Positions 27,996 to 39,712 of a DNA stretch of 64,000 bases are shown one piece after another. The DNA lies in assembly GCA_019449595.1 (NCBI GenBank), contig JAGRPL010000014.1, forward strand, positions 124,001 through 188,000, written 5' to 3'. A program made the position numbers and the translations under genes. Source of the DNA: Rhodoferax sp. (GTDB lineage Bacteria > Pseudomonadota > Gammaproteobacteria > Burkholderiales > Burkholderiaceae_C). Within the stretch, counting starts at the first letter, position 1, and each line of letters starts with the position of its first letter. Below the pieces are notes generated by a model, which saw only the letters and a list, made by a program, of their open reading frames with translations, ran no database searches and had not been told where the DNA came from.

Positions 27996-30900
27996 TTGGA
28001 CTCCTCGGGTTTGACGGCGGTGCCGGAGCGGTGTTCGACGCGGGTGACGCGGGGGTCGACCCAGGTGCCGTCCACCAGGAACTCCTGCGTGGCGGCCTCA
28101 ATCAGGGGTTTGCGCAGCAGCAGCTGGGCCAGAAAGGTGCTCAGCCCGACGACCGGGTTGATGTAGGTGGCAATCAGCGAGGCGCTGCCGGCGTTGATTT
28201 CCGGTACCACCACGACCTTGAGGTTCTGCGTTTCCTTGGCGATGTCGGCTTGCCCTTCCATCAGCACGGCGGCATTGACGCCCTTCATCTGCAGGTTGTT
28301 GGTGCGGGCGATGCCCTGGGCAATGGTGGCGTCGCCGCGCAGGAAGTCAAAGGCGAAGCCTTCGCTGAACACATCGCGGAAGTCGAGCGTGAGGCGCCGC
28401 GGCAGGGACTGCAGGCTGAGCACGCCCAGCAGTTTCGCAATGCCGGGGTCGGCCTTGAGGAACTGGCCGTTCTCCACGTTCACGTTGAGGTTGCCGCTCA
28501 GGCTGGGATAGTCCAGCGTGATGGGCGACCCCAGCCAGGCCACCTGGCCTTCGATTTTTCCGCGCCCCTTGCGCACCACGCCGATCATGCCAAAGCGCTG
28601 CAGCAACTCGCCCGCATCATTGAGGTCGAGCTTGAAATTCATCACCGTGCGCCGCCGCTCCTTGATGCTACGCCCGGCAGCCGGTGCGCCCTGGGCATTG
28701 ATGTTGGTCCAGTTACCGCTGGCGGTGAGCACGGCCTCGGGCGTGATGATGTTGAACCGGTTCAGGCGCCACTCGCGGGCGGCGTCGCGCGCCGCACCGG
28801 CCGTGCCTGCGCCCAGGTTGACGGCGTCAATCTCGACGCGGCCGAGTTTCTTACCTTTGAGCTCGAAGTTTTCCACCACCACATCCAGCGCGGGAATGCT
28901 GGTCGGCTGCTGGTCGAGCAGGCTCTCCACGTCCTGCGCCGTGCTCGGGCCGATGGCCAGCCGCGACAGCCGACCGTACAGCCGCCCTGCCGCCGGCCCG
29001 GACGACTGGCGGTACTCGACATAGCCATTGAGTTCGGAGGCATCCAGGTTGGCCCGCCACAGCAGGCCCTCGCGTCCGGCCCCCACCACCACGTTGTTGA
29101 GCTTGTGCCCGGCCAGGGTGAGCTCGCGGGCACGCACCGCCAGGCTGGTGGGCAGGTAGCCCATGCCGACGTTGCTGCCCTGCGCCGCCAGGGTACCGAC
29201 CGACAGGTCCACCCCTGACGCCCGGGACAACACCTCACTCCAGGCATCCAGGTCCGCGCTGGCCATGTTCACGTTGGCCACCACCCCCTCGGCGGGCAGG
29301 GGGGCGGTTTCGTCGGCCGCCAGCCCCACCCCAATGGAACCCCGCAACACCCGGGCGTCGGGCCCGGACACATCGCGCACGTAAACGATGCGGGCCAGGC
29401 GCCCCACGTCCAGCTGCAGCTGGTCCTGCAGCTTGGCCCCGCCGGCCGTGCTGGCGGGCAGTGCCGTGCGCACGGCCGACGTTTCCAGCCGCAGGGGCAG
29501 GGGGGCGTCGGCTGTCTTGGCAAACGGTGCCGGCAGCTTCAGGGCCAGGCCGGTCAGGTTGCTGGCAATGGCCAACTCGGACACGCCGCCGCGCAGGCCC
29601 AGCACCGCGGTATACGCGGCAGAACCGCTGGCGTACTGGGCCAGCCGGGCCGCAAACCCCAGTTCGCGGGCCTGGCGCAGCCCGTCGGCCGTGGCCGTGC
29701 CCTGCAGGCGCAGCACCTGGGGCGCGGCCTTGCCTGCGACGATGGGGGTCGCGTCGCTGCGGGTGCTCAGGCCCCCCTCGATCCGCACGTCGCCGCCCAG
29801 CGCGCGGGCTTGCCCGCCGGTGACCGAAAAACCGGTTTCGGAAAACGCCACCGTACCGCGGGCGCGGGTCAGGCGCGGCATGTCCGGACTCATCTGCAGC
29901 TCATTGCCGGCCAGCGCAATCGTGCCCTGCACGGTGGCGCGCTCCACGGCGGCAATGGGAAAGCCGAGCTTGAAACGGTAGTCGGCGTTGCCACCTGCGG
30001 TCGCCCGCGCCAGCGCCTTGCCGGTCATCGTTCCCAGCGGAGAGGCGTTGACCACGCCCAGCACATCACCCAGCGGGCCCTGCACTTCCGCAGTCACCGC
30101 CACGGTTGCCCCGCCATACAGGTGGTCCACCACACCGTCGACCTTGGTGATGCGCAAACCGGCAGCCCCCGTCAGCGCGCCATGCGCACCCTTGACCTGC
30201 AACGTGGCGCGGTCGATCACCAGCTCGCCCGAAAGCCGGGTCAGCGCCGGCCAGGGCAGGCTGTCCTTGGGCAACAAACCCGCCGGCGCGTAGGCGTAGG
30301 TGGCATCCGCGACGTTGGCCGAGATGCGGAAGTCGCCCTGCTTGGCGGTGGTAAAGGGGAAATCCTGCAGATTGCCCTTGACCTTGAATTTCACGTCCGA
30401 TGCGGTGCCGGCCACCACCGCGTCGCGCACGTAGTTGCGCACGTCCTGCGGCAGGGCCAGCGGCAGATAGCGGTGCACCTGAGTCCCGGCCGCCCGGCTC
30501 ATGCTGCCCTGCAGATCGAGTAGCCCGGGATAGCCGGGGCCGGTGTCGGCGGTCTGCCACTTGACCTGGGCTTCCCCCTGGGCATCGGCATTGCTGAAGC
30601 GCAGGCTGGACACGTTCAGGCTGGTGCGCGCGCCCTCGTGTTTCCATTGCACCTCCGCGCCGAGCTGGTCGAAATGGAGCGCCGGGTCCTCAAACAGGCC
30701 CGGCAAGTCGATGCCACCATCGCGCAGGGCCAGGGTTGCCTTGCCCCCCGACTGGGTGAGGTCAAAATCGATGTCCGCCCCCCGGACGCCCGGACGGGTG
30801 CCCTGCTCCACGGTCTGTGCCGCCAGTGCCAGCCCGCTCACGCGGCCCTTGGCGGCAAAGCGGGTGGGGGCTTCCACGGGCCCTTGCCAGCTGCCTTGCA

Positions 30901-32098
30901 CCTGCTCGACCAGCCCCCGGGGCGCCAGCCCGGCCAGCGTGGCATGCACACCATCCCCCAGGGGCAGACGATCGGCAATCTGCGCCATGGCGGCCAGATC
31001 CAGCCGGTCGGCCAGCAGCTCCCCGTGGGCAGGCGTACGGGCATCGCCCGGAAACACGCCCACGCGGACATTGCCGCCCGGCCAGTGCAAGCCATCCTCG
31101 GTGTCGAACTGCAGTGCCTGGGTGGCAAATTCCTGGCCACCGTCCACCATCCGGGCGCCCAGACGTCCCGTCACCGAGCGCAAGGCCAGCGCCTCCAGGC
31201 GGGGACTGACGGTGACGTGGACCCCGTTGAGCGCGAGGTCGGTGGTGACGCCGGTCAGCGCACCGCGGTCCACGTCGACCCAGGCCCGCACGGCGCCTGC
31301 ACCGCGCGTGACATCCACGCCCAGATCGGCATGGCGGCGCATTTGCGCCAGATCCACCTGGGAAAAATCGGCGAAAAGCTGACCTTCCCAGGCCCGCCAC
31401 GCGCCGGCGCGGCGGGACAGCAAGGGCTGCTTGAAAACACCCGACACGCTAAACCGCGTACCCCATTCGGCTGGCGGTGTGGCATCCACCCGCAGGGCAT
31501 GGCTGCGGTGCTGGTTGCGCAGCACCACGTCCACCGCGGTCAAGTCCAGAGGCGGGGCGCCACGCAATGCATCGGTCCAGCTCACGGTGCCGTGGCGGAT
31601 GACCAGTTCGACTTGCGAGAACACCCAATCCGCACCCGCGCTGTCTCCGGTGTCCCCGCTGGGCAGCGCAAAGCCGGCAATCCAGATCTGTCCGCTGGCG
31701 TCGCGCCGCACATCCAGCACCGGGCTGTCGATGTACAGCTGCTCAAACCCCAAGCCCAGCAACGAACGTGGCGACAGGGCGGCCAGCACGGACGGCAGAC
31801 GCAAAGCCTCCTCGCCCTGGGCGTTCAGCAGGCGCACATCATGCAGTTCGAACGCCGGAATCAGTCCATTGGAGCGGGCCGTGATGGCCCCGACCTGCAC
31901 CGTCACGCCCAGCCGGCTCGATGCCTGCTGCTCCAGCAGCGGGCGAAACTCCGCGATTCGCGGCACAATCAGAAAATGCAGCCCGCCCCAGACCATGGCC
32001 AGTACCACCCACGCTGAAACGAGCAGCCACAAGGCCACCCGCACAGCAGTGGCTCCGGCCTTGATCCAGAACGGGGGAATGGGCGGAAATTCAGTCAT
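27992..32098 (-). CDS. yhdP: YhdP family AsmA-like envelope protein
   Basis: 1368 residues. One N-terminal membrane helix (about residues 17–40) anchors a very long beta-rich periplasmic region. The YhdP/DUF3971 and C-terminal AsmA-like regions are recognised by composition and by the late segments MNFKLDLNDAGELLQRFG and GVNAAVLMEGQADIAKETQNLKVVVVPEI. AsmA-like proteins (YhdP, TamB, YdbH) bridge the inner and outer membranes and carry phospholipids outward. It is divergent from glnE with only 15 bases between starts, and the last four bases overlap the nitrilase-family gene. Confidence 0.9.
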   Translation of the reverse strand: MTEFPPIPPFWIKAGATAVRVALWLLVSAWVVLAMVWGGLHFLIVPRIAEFRPLLEQQASSRLGVTVQVGAITARSNGLIPAFELHDVRLLNAQGEEALRLPSVLAALSPRSLLGLGFEQLYIDSPVLDVRRDASGQIWIAGFALPSGDTGDSAGADWVFSQVELVIRHGTVSWTDALRGAPPLDLTAVDVVLRNQHRSHALRVDATPPAEWGTRFSVSGVFKQPLLSRRAGAWRAWEGQLFADFSQVDLAQMRRHADLGVDVTRGAGAVRAWVDVDRGALTGVTTDLALNGVHVTVSPRLEALALRSVTGRLGARMVDGGQEFATQALQFDTEDGLHWPGGNVRVGVFPGDARTPAHGELLADRLDLAAMAQIADRLPLGDGVHATLAGLAPRGLVEQVQGSWQGPVEAPTRFAAKGRVSGLALAAQTVEQGTRPGVRGADIDFDLTQSGGKATLALRDGGIDLPGLFEDPALHFDQLGAEVQWKHEGARTSLNVSSLRFSNADAQGEAQVKWQTADTGPGYPGLLDLQGSMSRAAGTQVHRYLPLALPQDVRNYVRDAVVAGTASDVKFKVKGNLQDFPFTTAKQGDFRISANVADATYAYAPAGLLPKDSLPWPALTRLSGELVIDRATLQVKGAHGALTGAAGLRITKVDGVVDHLYGGATVAVTAEVQGPLGDVLGVVNASPLGTMTGKALARATAGGNADYRFKLGFPIAAVERATVQGTIALAGNELQMSPDMPRLTRARGTVAFSETGFSVTGGQARALGGDVRIEGGLSTRSDATPIVAGKAAPQVLRLQGTATADGLRQARELGFAARLAQYASGSAAYTAVLGLRGGVSELAIASNLTGLALKLPAPFAKTADAPLPLRLETSAVRTALPASTAGGAKLQDQLQLDVGRLARIVYVRDVSGPDARVLRGSIGVGLAADETAPLPAEGVVANVNMASADLDAWSEVLSRASGVDLSVGTLAAQGSNVGMGYLPTSLAVRARELTLAGHKLNNVVVGAGREGLLWRANLDASELNGYVEYRQSSGPAAGRLYGRLSRLAIGPSTAQDVESLLDQQPTSIPALDVVVENFELKGKKLGRVEIDAVNLGAGTAGAARDAAREWRLNRFNIITPEAVLTASGNWTNINAQGAPAAGRSIKERRRTVMNFKLDLNDAGELLQRFGMIGVVRKGRGKIEGQVAWLGSPITLDYPSLSGNLNVNVENGQFLKADPGIAKLLGVLSLQSLPRRLTLDFRDVFSEGFAFDFLRGDATIAQGIARTNNLQMKGVNAAVLMEGQADIAKETQNLKVVVVPEINAGSASLIATYINPVVGLSTFLAQLLLRKPLIEAATQEFLVDGTWVDPRVTRVEHRSGTAVKPEESK

Positions 32099-32113
32099 CG
32101 CGATAGTGAAACC

Positions 32114-34870
32114 ATGTCAGGAATTATGACCTCCAATGGCCTCCCAGACCTGTCCGAGGGCTCCCGCTTCGGCCAGCGAATCCGGCGTCGTTATGCCCAG
32201 CAGTTGCCGCTGCTCCCGCCAGGGGCCCCCACACGGTCCACCATCGAACAGCTCTTTGACGCCCTGCGTGCCACGCCTATGGACACGGCCCACGCCCTGC
32301 GCACCACCCGCCAGCTGGTGCTGGAGCGGCTGGTGACGCTGGACTGCCAGCAGCAAGCCAGCCTGCAAGCCGTCACCGCCACCATGACGGAGCTGGCCGA
32401 ATTTGCGCTCGATGTCGCCTGCCGGGAAAGCGCGCAGGCGCTGGACCAGATGCACGGTGCGCCCCGGACGCCGCAGGGAACGCGCGCCGAGCTGTGCGTG
32501 GTGGGCATGGGCAAGCTGGGGGCCCGCGAACTCAACGTCTCCAGCGACATCGACCTGATCTACGTCTACGACCAGGACGGGGAAACGGCGGGTGACGCCG
32601 ACGGGCGGGGACGCATTTCCAACCAGGAGTATTTCGGCAAGATGGTGCGTGCCATCTACGCGCTGGTGGGCGACACCACGGAACACGGTTTCGTGTTCCG
32701 GGTGGATTTGGCGTTGCGCCCCAACGGCAACTCCGGCCCCCCCGCGGTGTCGCTGGGCGGCCTGGAGGAATACTTCCACGTGCAGGGTCGGGAATGGGAG
32801 CGTTTTGCCTGGCTCAAGAGCCGGGTGGTGGCCCCCGCGCAGGCCATTGGCTCCCCCTGCGCGCAGACCCTGCGCAGCCTGGTCGTGCCGTTCGTGTTCC
32901 GGCGCTACCTGGACTACAACGTGTTCGACTCCCTGCGGGTCCTGCACCGCCAGATCCGTGACCACGCCACCAAACGCAGCGCCGGCAAACCGGAGCGCAG
33001 CAACGACGTCAAGCTCTCGCGCGGCGGCATCCGGGAGATCGAATTCACCGTGCAGCTGCTGCAGGTGGTGCGCGGCGGCCAGTTCCCCGAACTGCGCACC
33101 CGACCCACACTCAGCGCCCTGCAACGGCTGGCCACCGCGGGGCTGATGCCCCCGGCCACGGCCGAAGCGCTGGCGCGGGCCTATGTGTTCTTGCGCCAGG
33201 TGGAGCACCGCATCCAGTACCTGGATGACCAGCAGACCCATGTGCTGCCGACCACGGATGCCGACCTGCACTGGATTGCCCAGACCCTGGGGTTTGCCGA
33301 CAGCGGCGCCTTCCTGGGCGAGCTCGATACCCACCGGGAACTGGTGGCCCAGGAATTCGACGCCCTGCTGGGCGGCTCCGGCAAGGAATGCAAGGGCTGC
33401 GGCTCCTCGGGCAACGGACCGGAAACCACCGACTTCGACGAACTGCTGACCCAGCTCAACGGCCGCTTCCGTGAACGGGTGGCCAGCTGGCGTGAGCACC
33501 CCCGCGTGCTGGCACTGCGTGAGGCCTCCCGCGAGCGGCTGGTGCGGCTGATACAGCGCACTGGGCAGTGGGTGGCCCAGGGCAAGGTGGACGAAGAGGC
33601 CGCGGTACGGCTGGCCGACTGGATCGAGCCGCTGCTGCGGCGCGAAAGCTACCTGGCCCTGCTGCTGGAGCGCCCCAATGTGCACGAACGCCTGCTGCAC
33701 ATGCTGGGGGCCGCACGCTGGCCGGCGCGCTACCTGCTCAAACACCCCGGTGTGATTGACGAACTGGCGGGCAATGCCATGCTGGAAGAGCGCTTTGACC
33801 CTGCCGACTTCGAGCAGGAACTGGAACGCCGGCGCACCGCCCTGCAAGGCAGCGCCGAGGACGACGACGAGACCCTGCTGAACCTGCTGCGCCGCGCCCA
33901 CCATGCGGAGGTATTTCGCATCCTGGCGCGCGACGTGGAAGGCCGGCTGACCGTGGAGCAGGTGGCGGATGACCTGAGTGCGCTGGCCGAAGCCGTGCTG
34001 CGCATCACCACCCGCTGGTGCTGGGACCGGTTGAAGAACCGGCACCGCGCAGAGCACCGCCTGGGCATCATTGCCTACGGCAAACTGGGCGGCAAGGAAC
34101 TGGGCTATGGCAGCGATCTGGACATCGTCTTCGTGTACGACGATGATGACGAACGCGCCCCCGAGGTCTACGGTGCACTGGTGCGCAAGCTCATCAACTG
34201 GCTGACCGTGAAGACCGGCGAGGGCGACCTGTACGAAATCGACACCGCCCTGAGGCCCAACGGCAACTCGGGGCTGCTGATCACCAGCTTCGAGTCCTAC
34301 GCCAACTACCAGCAACAGCGCGGCAGCAACACCGCCTGGACCTGGGAACACCAGGCCATGACCCGCGCGCGCTGCGTGCTGGGTGTCGCGCCCCTGCCTG
34401 CGCGTTTCGATGCCGTGCGCGAGGCCGTTATCGGGGCGGAGCGGGACAGTGTGGGCCTGCGCGCTGAAATTGGCACCATGCGCGAACGGGTGCGCGCGAG
34501 CCACCCGGTGAAAGGCGAGCAATTTGACGTCAAGCACAGCCCGGGGGGTATGGTCGACATCGAGTTCGCCGTGCAGTTCCTGGTGTTGTCGCAGGGTTGC
34601 CGCCACCCGGAGTTGCTGGCCAACGTGGGCAATATTGCACTGCTGGTGCGCGCCCAAGCGTGCGGGCTGCTGCCGGGCCAAGTGGGGGAAAACGCTGCAC
34701 GCGCCTACCGCACACTGCGCCAGATCCAGCACCGCGCGCGCTTGAACGAAGAGCCCACCCAGGTCAGCATGGTGCACGCGCAGCAGGAGCGTGCAGCCGG
34801 CCTGGCCCTGTGGACGGCGGTGTTCGCCAACCCGGAACCGGTCTTAGCTGGAGCGGATGCGCTCCAGTAG
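32114..34870 (+). CDS. glnE: Bifunctional glutamine synthetase adenylyltransferase/adenylyl-removing enzyme
   Basis: 918 residues with the duplicated nucleotidyltransferase layout of GlnE. The N-terminal adenylyl-removing domain carries GMGKLGARELNVSSDIDL (from about residue 130) and the C-terminal adenylylating domain AYGKLGGKELGYGSDLDI (from about residue 653), each with the paired acidic metal ligands. It sets glutamine synthetase activity in response to PII and glutamine. An alternative ATG at 32126 has AGGA three bases upstream. The 3' end overlaps the convergent hldC gene by 27 bases. No PII or glnA gene is in the window. Confidence 0.96.
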   Translation: MSGIMTSNGLPDLSEGSRFGQRIRRRYAQQLPLLPPGAPTRSTIEQLFDALRATPMDTAHALRTTRQLVLERLVTLDCQQQASLQAVTATMTELAEFALDVACRESAQALDQMHGAPRTPQGTRAELCVVGMGKLGARELNVSSDIDLIYVYDQDGETAGDADGRGRISNQEYFGKMVRAIYALVGDTTEHGFVFRVDLALRPNGNSGPPAVSLGGLEEYFHVQGREWERFAWLKSRVVAPAQAIGSPCAQTLRSLVVPFVFRRYLDYNVFDSLRVLHRQIRDHATKRSAGKPERSNDVKLSRGGIREIEFTVQLLQVVRGGQFPELRTRPTLSALQRLATAGLMPPATAEALARAYVFLRQVEHRIQYLDDQQTHVLPTTDADLHWIAQTLGFADSGAFLGELDTHRELVAQEFDALLGGSGKECKGCGSSGNGPETTDFDELLTQLNGRFRERVASWREHPRVLALREASRERLVRLIQRTGQWVAQGKVDEEAAVRLADWIEPLLRRESYLALLLERPNVHERLLHMLGAARWPARYLLKHPGVIDELAGNAMLEERFDPADFEQELERRRTALQGSAEDDDETLLNLLRRAHHAEVFRILARDVEGRLTVEQVADDLSALAEAVLRITTRWCWDRLKNRHRAEHRLGIIAYGKLGGKELGYGSDLDIVFVYDDDDERAPEVYGALVRKLINWLTVKTGEGDLYEIDTALRPNGNSGLLITSFESYANYQQQRGSNTAWTWEHQAMTRARCVLGVAPLPARFDAVREAVIGAERDSVGLRAEIGTMRERVRASHPVKGEQFDVKHSPGGMVDIEFAVQFLVLSQGCRHPELLANVGNIALLVRAQACGLLPGQVGENAARAYRTLRQIQHRARLNEEPTQVSMVHAQQERAAGLALWTAVFANPEPVLAGADALQ

Positions 34871-35338
34871 ACGCGTCGTGGAGTAGCCCTGCACAAACGG
34901 CAGGGCCAGGGCCCGTCCGCCCCAGGACTGCACCAGGGCCGTTTCCGGCAGTTTGGCCATGTCGTAGTCGCCGCCCTTGACCAGGATGTCGGGGCGGATT
35001 TCGGCAATCAGCTGCACGGGGGTGTCTTCGTCAAACCAGGTGACCAGACTGACCGACTGCTGGCTGGCCATGACCACGGCCCGGTCGGCTTCGTTGTTGA
35101 GTGGCCGGTCGTCGCCCTTGCCCAGGCGACGCACCGAGGCATCGGTGTTGAGGGCCACGATCAGGCTGCCCCCGAGGTCGCGCGCCTGGGCCAGGTACAT
35201 CACGTGGCCCCGGTGCAGCACATCGAACACGCCGTTCGTGAACACCCAGGGCCGGGGCAACCGGTCCAGATGGCGCGCCAGGTCGGTGCGGGCGCAAATC
35301 TTGGACAAAAACGCGGGAGGCAGGTCTTGGAAATGCAT
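34844..35338 (-). CDS. rfaE2: D-glycero-beta-D-manno-heptose 1-phosphate adenylyltransferase
   Basis: 164 residues, a stand-alone version of the C-terminal half of E. coli HldE (HldC/RfaE2). It makes ADP-heptose for the lipopolysaccharide inner core. The nucleotidyltransferase signatures FTNGVFDVLHRGHVMYL (HRGH at 42–45), VALNTDASVRRLG and the PDILVKGGDY segment are present. The kinase half must be encoded elsewhere. Convergent with glnE, with a 27-base overlap at the 3' ends. A similar FAD-synthetase-like activity is possible but the LVKGGDY motif argues for the heptose enzyme. Confidence 0.92.
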   Translation of the reverse strand: MHFQDLPPAFLSKICARTDLARHLDRLPRPWVFTNGVFDVLHRGHVMYLAQARDLGGSLIVALNTDASVRRLGKGDDRPLNNEADRAVVMASQQSVSLVTWFDEDTPVQLIAEIRPDILVKGGDYDMAKLPETALVQSWGGRALALPFVQGYSTTRLLERIRSS

Positions 35339-35420
35339 GACCGGAATGCTAGCAGGGTGGCAGCCGGCTCAAGACGGGCCCGTTTTGGCCGATATGACAT
35401 GCATAATCCCCCTCCACCCC

Positions 35421-36650
35421 ATGCAGCTCGTTCCCGTCAGCGTAGATTCCATCCGCGTTCGCCAACCCCTGCCTTTTCCTTTGATGGACAAGGACGGTGT
35501 GCTGCTGGCCAAAAAGGATTTTGTCATCGAGTCGCGGGAAGACCTGGTGGAAATCGCCGAGCGCGGTGGCGGCCTGTTCATCGACGTGGCGGACTCGGAC
35601 GTCCACCACCGGGCCTATGTGGAACGCCTGCACGGGCTGGTGCGCGACGAGAAGTCACTGGGGGAAATCGCCAGCACCCAACTCTCCGCCAGCGCCCCGG
35701 GCGCACGCAGCGTCCAGGACCACAAGGCACCCGACTGGCTGGACCTCCAGGTGCAAAGCAACGCCTTGCTGCGGGAAAAAACCCCGGCGCTGTTCATGGA
35801 TCGGCTGGAACGCCTGAACGGACAGCTGAGCCAGCTTTGCCAGCGCAACCCGGACGGCACGCTGTTCGCGCTGATTCACCTCTCAGCCAGCGAAATCCAG
35901 CTCTACAGTGCCACGCACGCCATGCTGGTCCGCGTGATCTGCGAGCTGGCGGCCCGGGAAGTCCTGAACTGGCCCGTCGAGATGGAAACCCAGCTGTGCA
36001 AGGCCGCACTGACCATGAACCTGGGCATGACCGATTTGCAGGACCGGCTGGCCCGCCAGATCGAGGCGCCCTCGGCCGAGCAGCGCGCAGCCATCAAGGC
36101 CCACGCGGCCCGCTCGGTCGACATGCTCGTCGCCATGGGTGTCACCGACCCCATCTGGCTGCAGGCCGTGCACGAACACCACAACCCGGAACCCGGCTCC
36201 CTGCAGAACAAGACGCCGGCGCAACGGATTGCCAGGCTGATCCAGCGGGCGGACATGTTTGGCGCCCGGTTGGCCCCCCGCGCCTCACGGGTCCCCACCG
36301 CTCCGGCTGCGGCCATGCAGGCCTGTTATTTCGATGAAAACCGCCAAATTGACGAGGCGGGCGCGGCACTGATCAAGGCCGTGGGCATTTACCAGCCGGG
36401 GGCCTTTGTGCGCCTGGCAACCGACGAGGTGGCCATCGTTGTCAAACGGGGTACTAACACCACGACGCCGCGCGTGGCCGTGCTGATCAACCGCCAGGGC
36501 ATTCCCACGGTGGAGCCTACGGTGCGCGACACCAGCCTGCCGGAATACCGAATTGTGGCCAGTGTGGCCCACCGCGACGTCAAGGTTCAGATCAACCTGG
36601 AGCGGTTGCTGCCGCTGACCGCTGCACCCGCGACCAACCGGTTCCCGTGA
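35421..36650 (+). CDS. Degenerate HD-GYP-like domain protein
   Basis: 409 residues from an ATG at 35421; the frame is open upstream across the opposite strand of rfaE2 but that region shows no similarity. An N-terminal segment (1–60) resembles the short domain often placed before HD-GYP domains. A helical HD-like domain follows at about 140–300. The leading His (SATHAML), the HEHH pair (VHEHHNPE) and a late Asp (QRADMF) are kept. The canonical HD diad position (AALLHD in true HD-GYP) reads AALTMN, and no GYP is visible, so phosphodiesterase activity is unlikely. It may be a c-di-GMP or signalling adaptor (inference). No membrane segments. Confidence 0.7.
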   Translation: MQLVPVSVDSIRVRQPLPFPLMDKDGVLLAKKDFVIESREDLVEIAERGGGLFIDVADSDVHHRAYVERLHGLVRDEKSLGEIASTQLSASAPGARSVQDHKAPDWLDLQVQSNALLREKTPALFMDRLERLNGQLSQLCQRNPDGTLFALIHLSASEIQLYSATHAMLVRVICELAAREVLNWPVEMETQLCKAALTMNLGMTDLQDRLARQIEAPSAEQRAAIKAHAARSVDMLVAMGVTDPIWLQAVHEHHNPEPGSLQNKTPAQRIARLIQRADMFGARLAPRASRVPTAPAAAMQACYFDENRQIDEAGAALIKAVGIYQPGAFVRLATDEVAIVVKRGTNTTTPRVAVLINRQGIPTVEPTVRDTSLPEYRIVASVAHRDVKVQINLERLLPLTAAPATNRFP

Positions 36651-36686
36651 TACGGACGGGCAGGACCGCCGCGCGTCACGCGAACA

Positions 36687-36890
36687 TCACGCGGACAAGG
36701 GGCTGGGCTGGGAATCTATCGTGCGGCGGGGTTCGCACCACGCCTGCACATTGGCGAACACGTTGCGGCAACCCGTGCAACGGTACTGCCCCGTGGGCTC
36801 CAGCGTACCACTTTCTGTACGGTCAATAACCCGCTGGTAGCTGGTGGCGCCGCATTCGCGGCATTTGTAGATCGTTTTGTACGTAGCCAT
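36687..36890 (-). CDS. Small zinc-ribbon protein
   Basis: 67 residues from an ATG at 36890 (a GTG nine bases upstream is an alternative). Two CXXC knuckles, Cys10/Cys13 (KCREC) and Cys38/Cys41 (RCTGC), 24 residues apart, form a likely zinc ribbon. A short Ser/Pro-rich tail follows. No function is known. It is convergent with the HD-GYP-like gene. The 110 bases upstream, to the glutathione S-transferase stop, hold an A/T-rich stretch that may carry its promoter, and no further gene. Confidence 0.6.
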   Translation of the reverse strand: MATYKTIYKCRECGATSYQRVIDRTESGTLEPTGQYRCTGCRNVFANVQAWCEPRRTIDSQPSPLSA

Positions 36891-37000
36891 CGTGCGCACA
36901 CTCTAATGGCAGGCGTCGCATCCAGGGCAAAAAAATATGTAAACCGATGTAACAACAGCCCTCGGACCGTACGAAGGCTGGTAATAAATCCCAGACGGGT

Positions 37001-39091
<2,091 letters not shown>

Positions 39092-39092
<1 letters not shown>

Positions 39093-39652
39093 TGGCCCTC
39101 AAAGCCACCATCTTTAAGGCCGGTCTGCAAATTGCGGACATCGACCACGGCTATTACGCCGACCACACGCTCACCCTGGCCCGCCACCCCAGCGAGACCG
39201 ATGAGCGGATGATGGTGCGGCTGGTCGCCCTGGCGCTGCAGGCGCACCAGCTGCAAGACGTCTGCGCTGGTGACGGCACCCTGGCCTTTGGCGCCGGGCT
39301 GTCCGACCCGGACAACCCGGACGTGTCGCTCACCGACTTCACCGGCCACAAACGCCTGTGGATCGAGGTCGGTCAGCCCGAAGACAAGCCGCTGACCAAA
39401 GCCTGCCAGAAGGCGGACGCCGTCGTGGTCTACGCCTTTCACCACGCGGCCGAGGTCTGGTGGAAGGGCATTGAAAACAAACTGACCCGGCTCGACAAGC
39501 TTCAGGTGTGGCGCGTGCCCACCGAGAGTTCGCAGGCACTGGCCCAGTTGGCCCAGCGCAGCATGCAGTTGCAGGCCACGATCCAGGAAGGCGCTCTGAT
39601 GCTGGGCGATGGCACACACCACGTCACCATTGAGCCCCTGCGCTGGAAATAA
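39092..39652 (+). CDS. yaeQ: YaeQ family protein
   Basis: 186 residues matching YaeQ, a compact PD-(D/E)XK nuclease-like fold family of unknown role; overexpression suppresses loss of RfaH in E. coli (established for the family). MALKATIFKAGLQIADIDHGYY at the start and the LWIEVGQPEDKPLTKACQKAD core are diagnostic. It begins inside the purB stop codon. No membrane or signal segments. Confidence 0.9.
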
Positions 39653-39662
39653 GGCTCAAATC

Positions 39663-39712
39663 AGCCCCAACGCACCGGAAAACCTGCGCAGACAGCTATG
39701 AATTTGGTAGCA
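39663..39712 (-). repeat. Dispersed ATAGCT-core element, copy D
   Basis: On the minus strand the core is GCTACCAAATTCATAGCTGT then CTGCGCAGG and a GGTGCGTTGGGGC tail. The TAG stop codon of the neighbouring DUF3717/DUF1289 gene (39696–39698) is part of the ATAGCT core, so the element supplies that protein's last residues and stop. Confidence 0.65.

Noticed and set aside
32117-34777. An 886-codon open frame opposite glnE
   Set aside because: Shadow of glnE, which carries both duplicated nucleotidyltransferase motifs.
34977-35420. Upstream extension of the HD-GYP-like gene
   Set aside because: It would overlap rfaE2 on the other strand and has no family similarity; the ATG at 35421 gives a sensible N-terminus.
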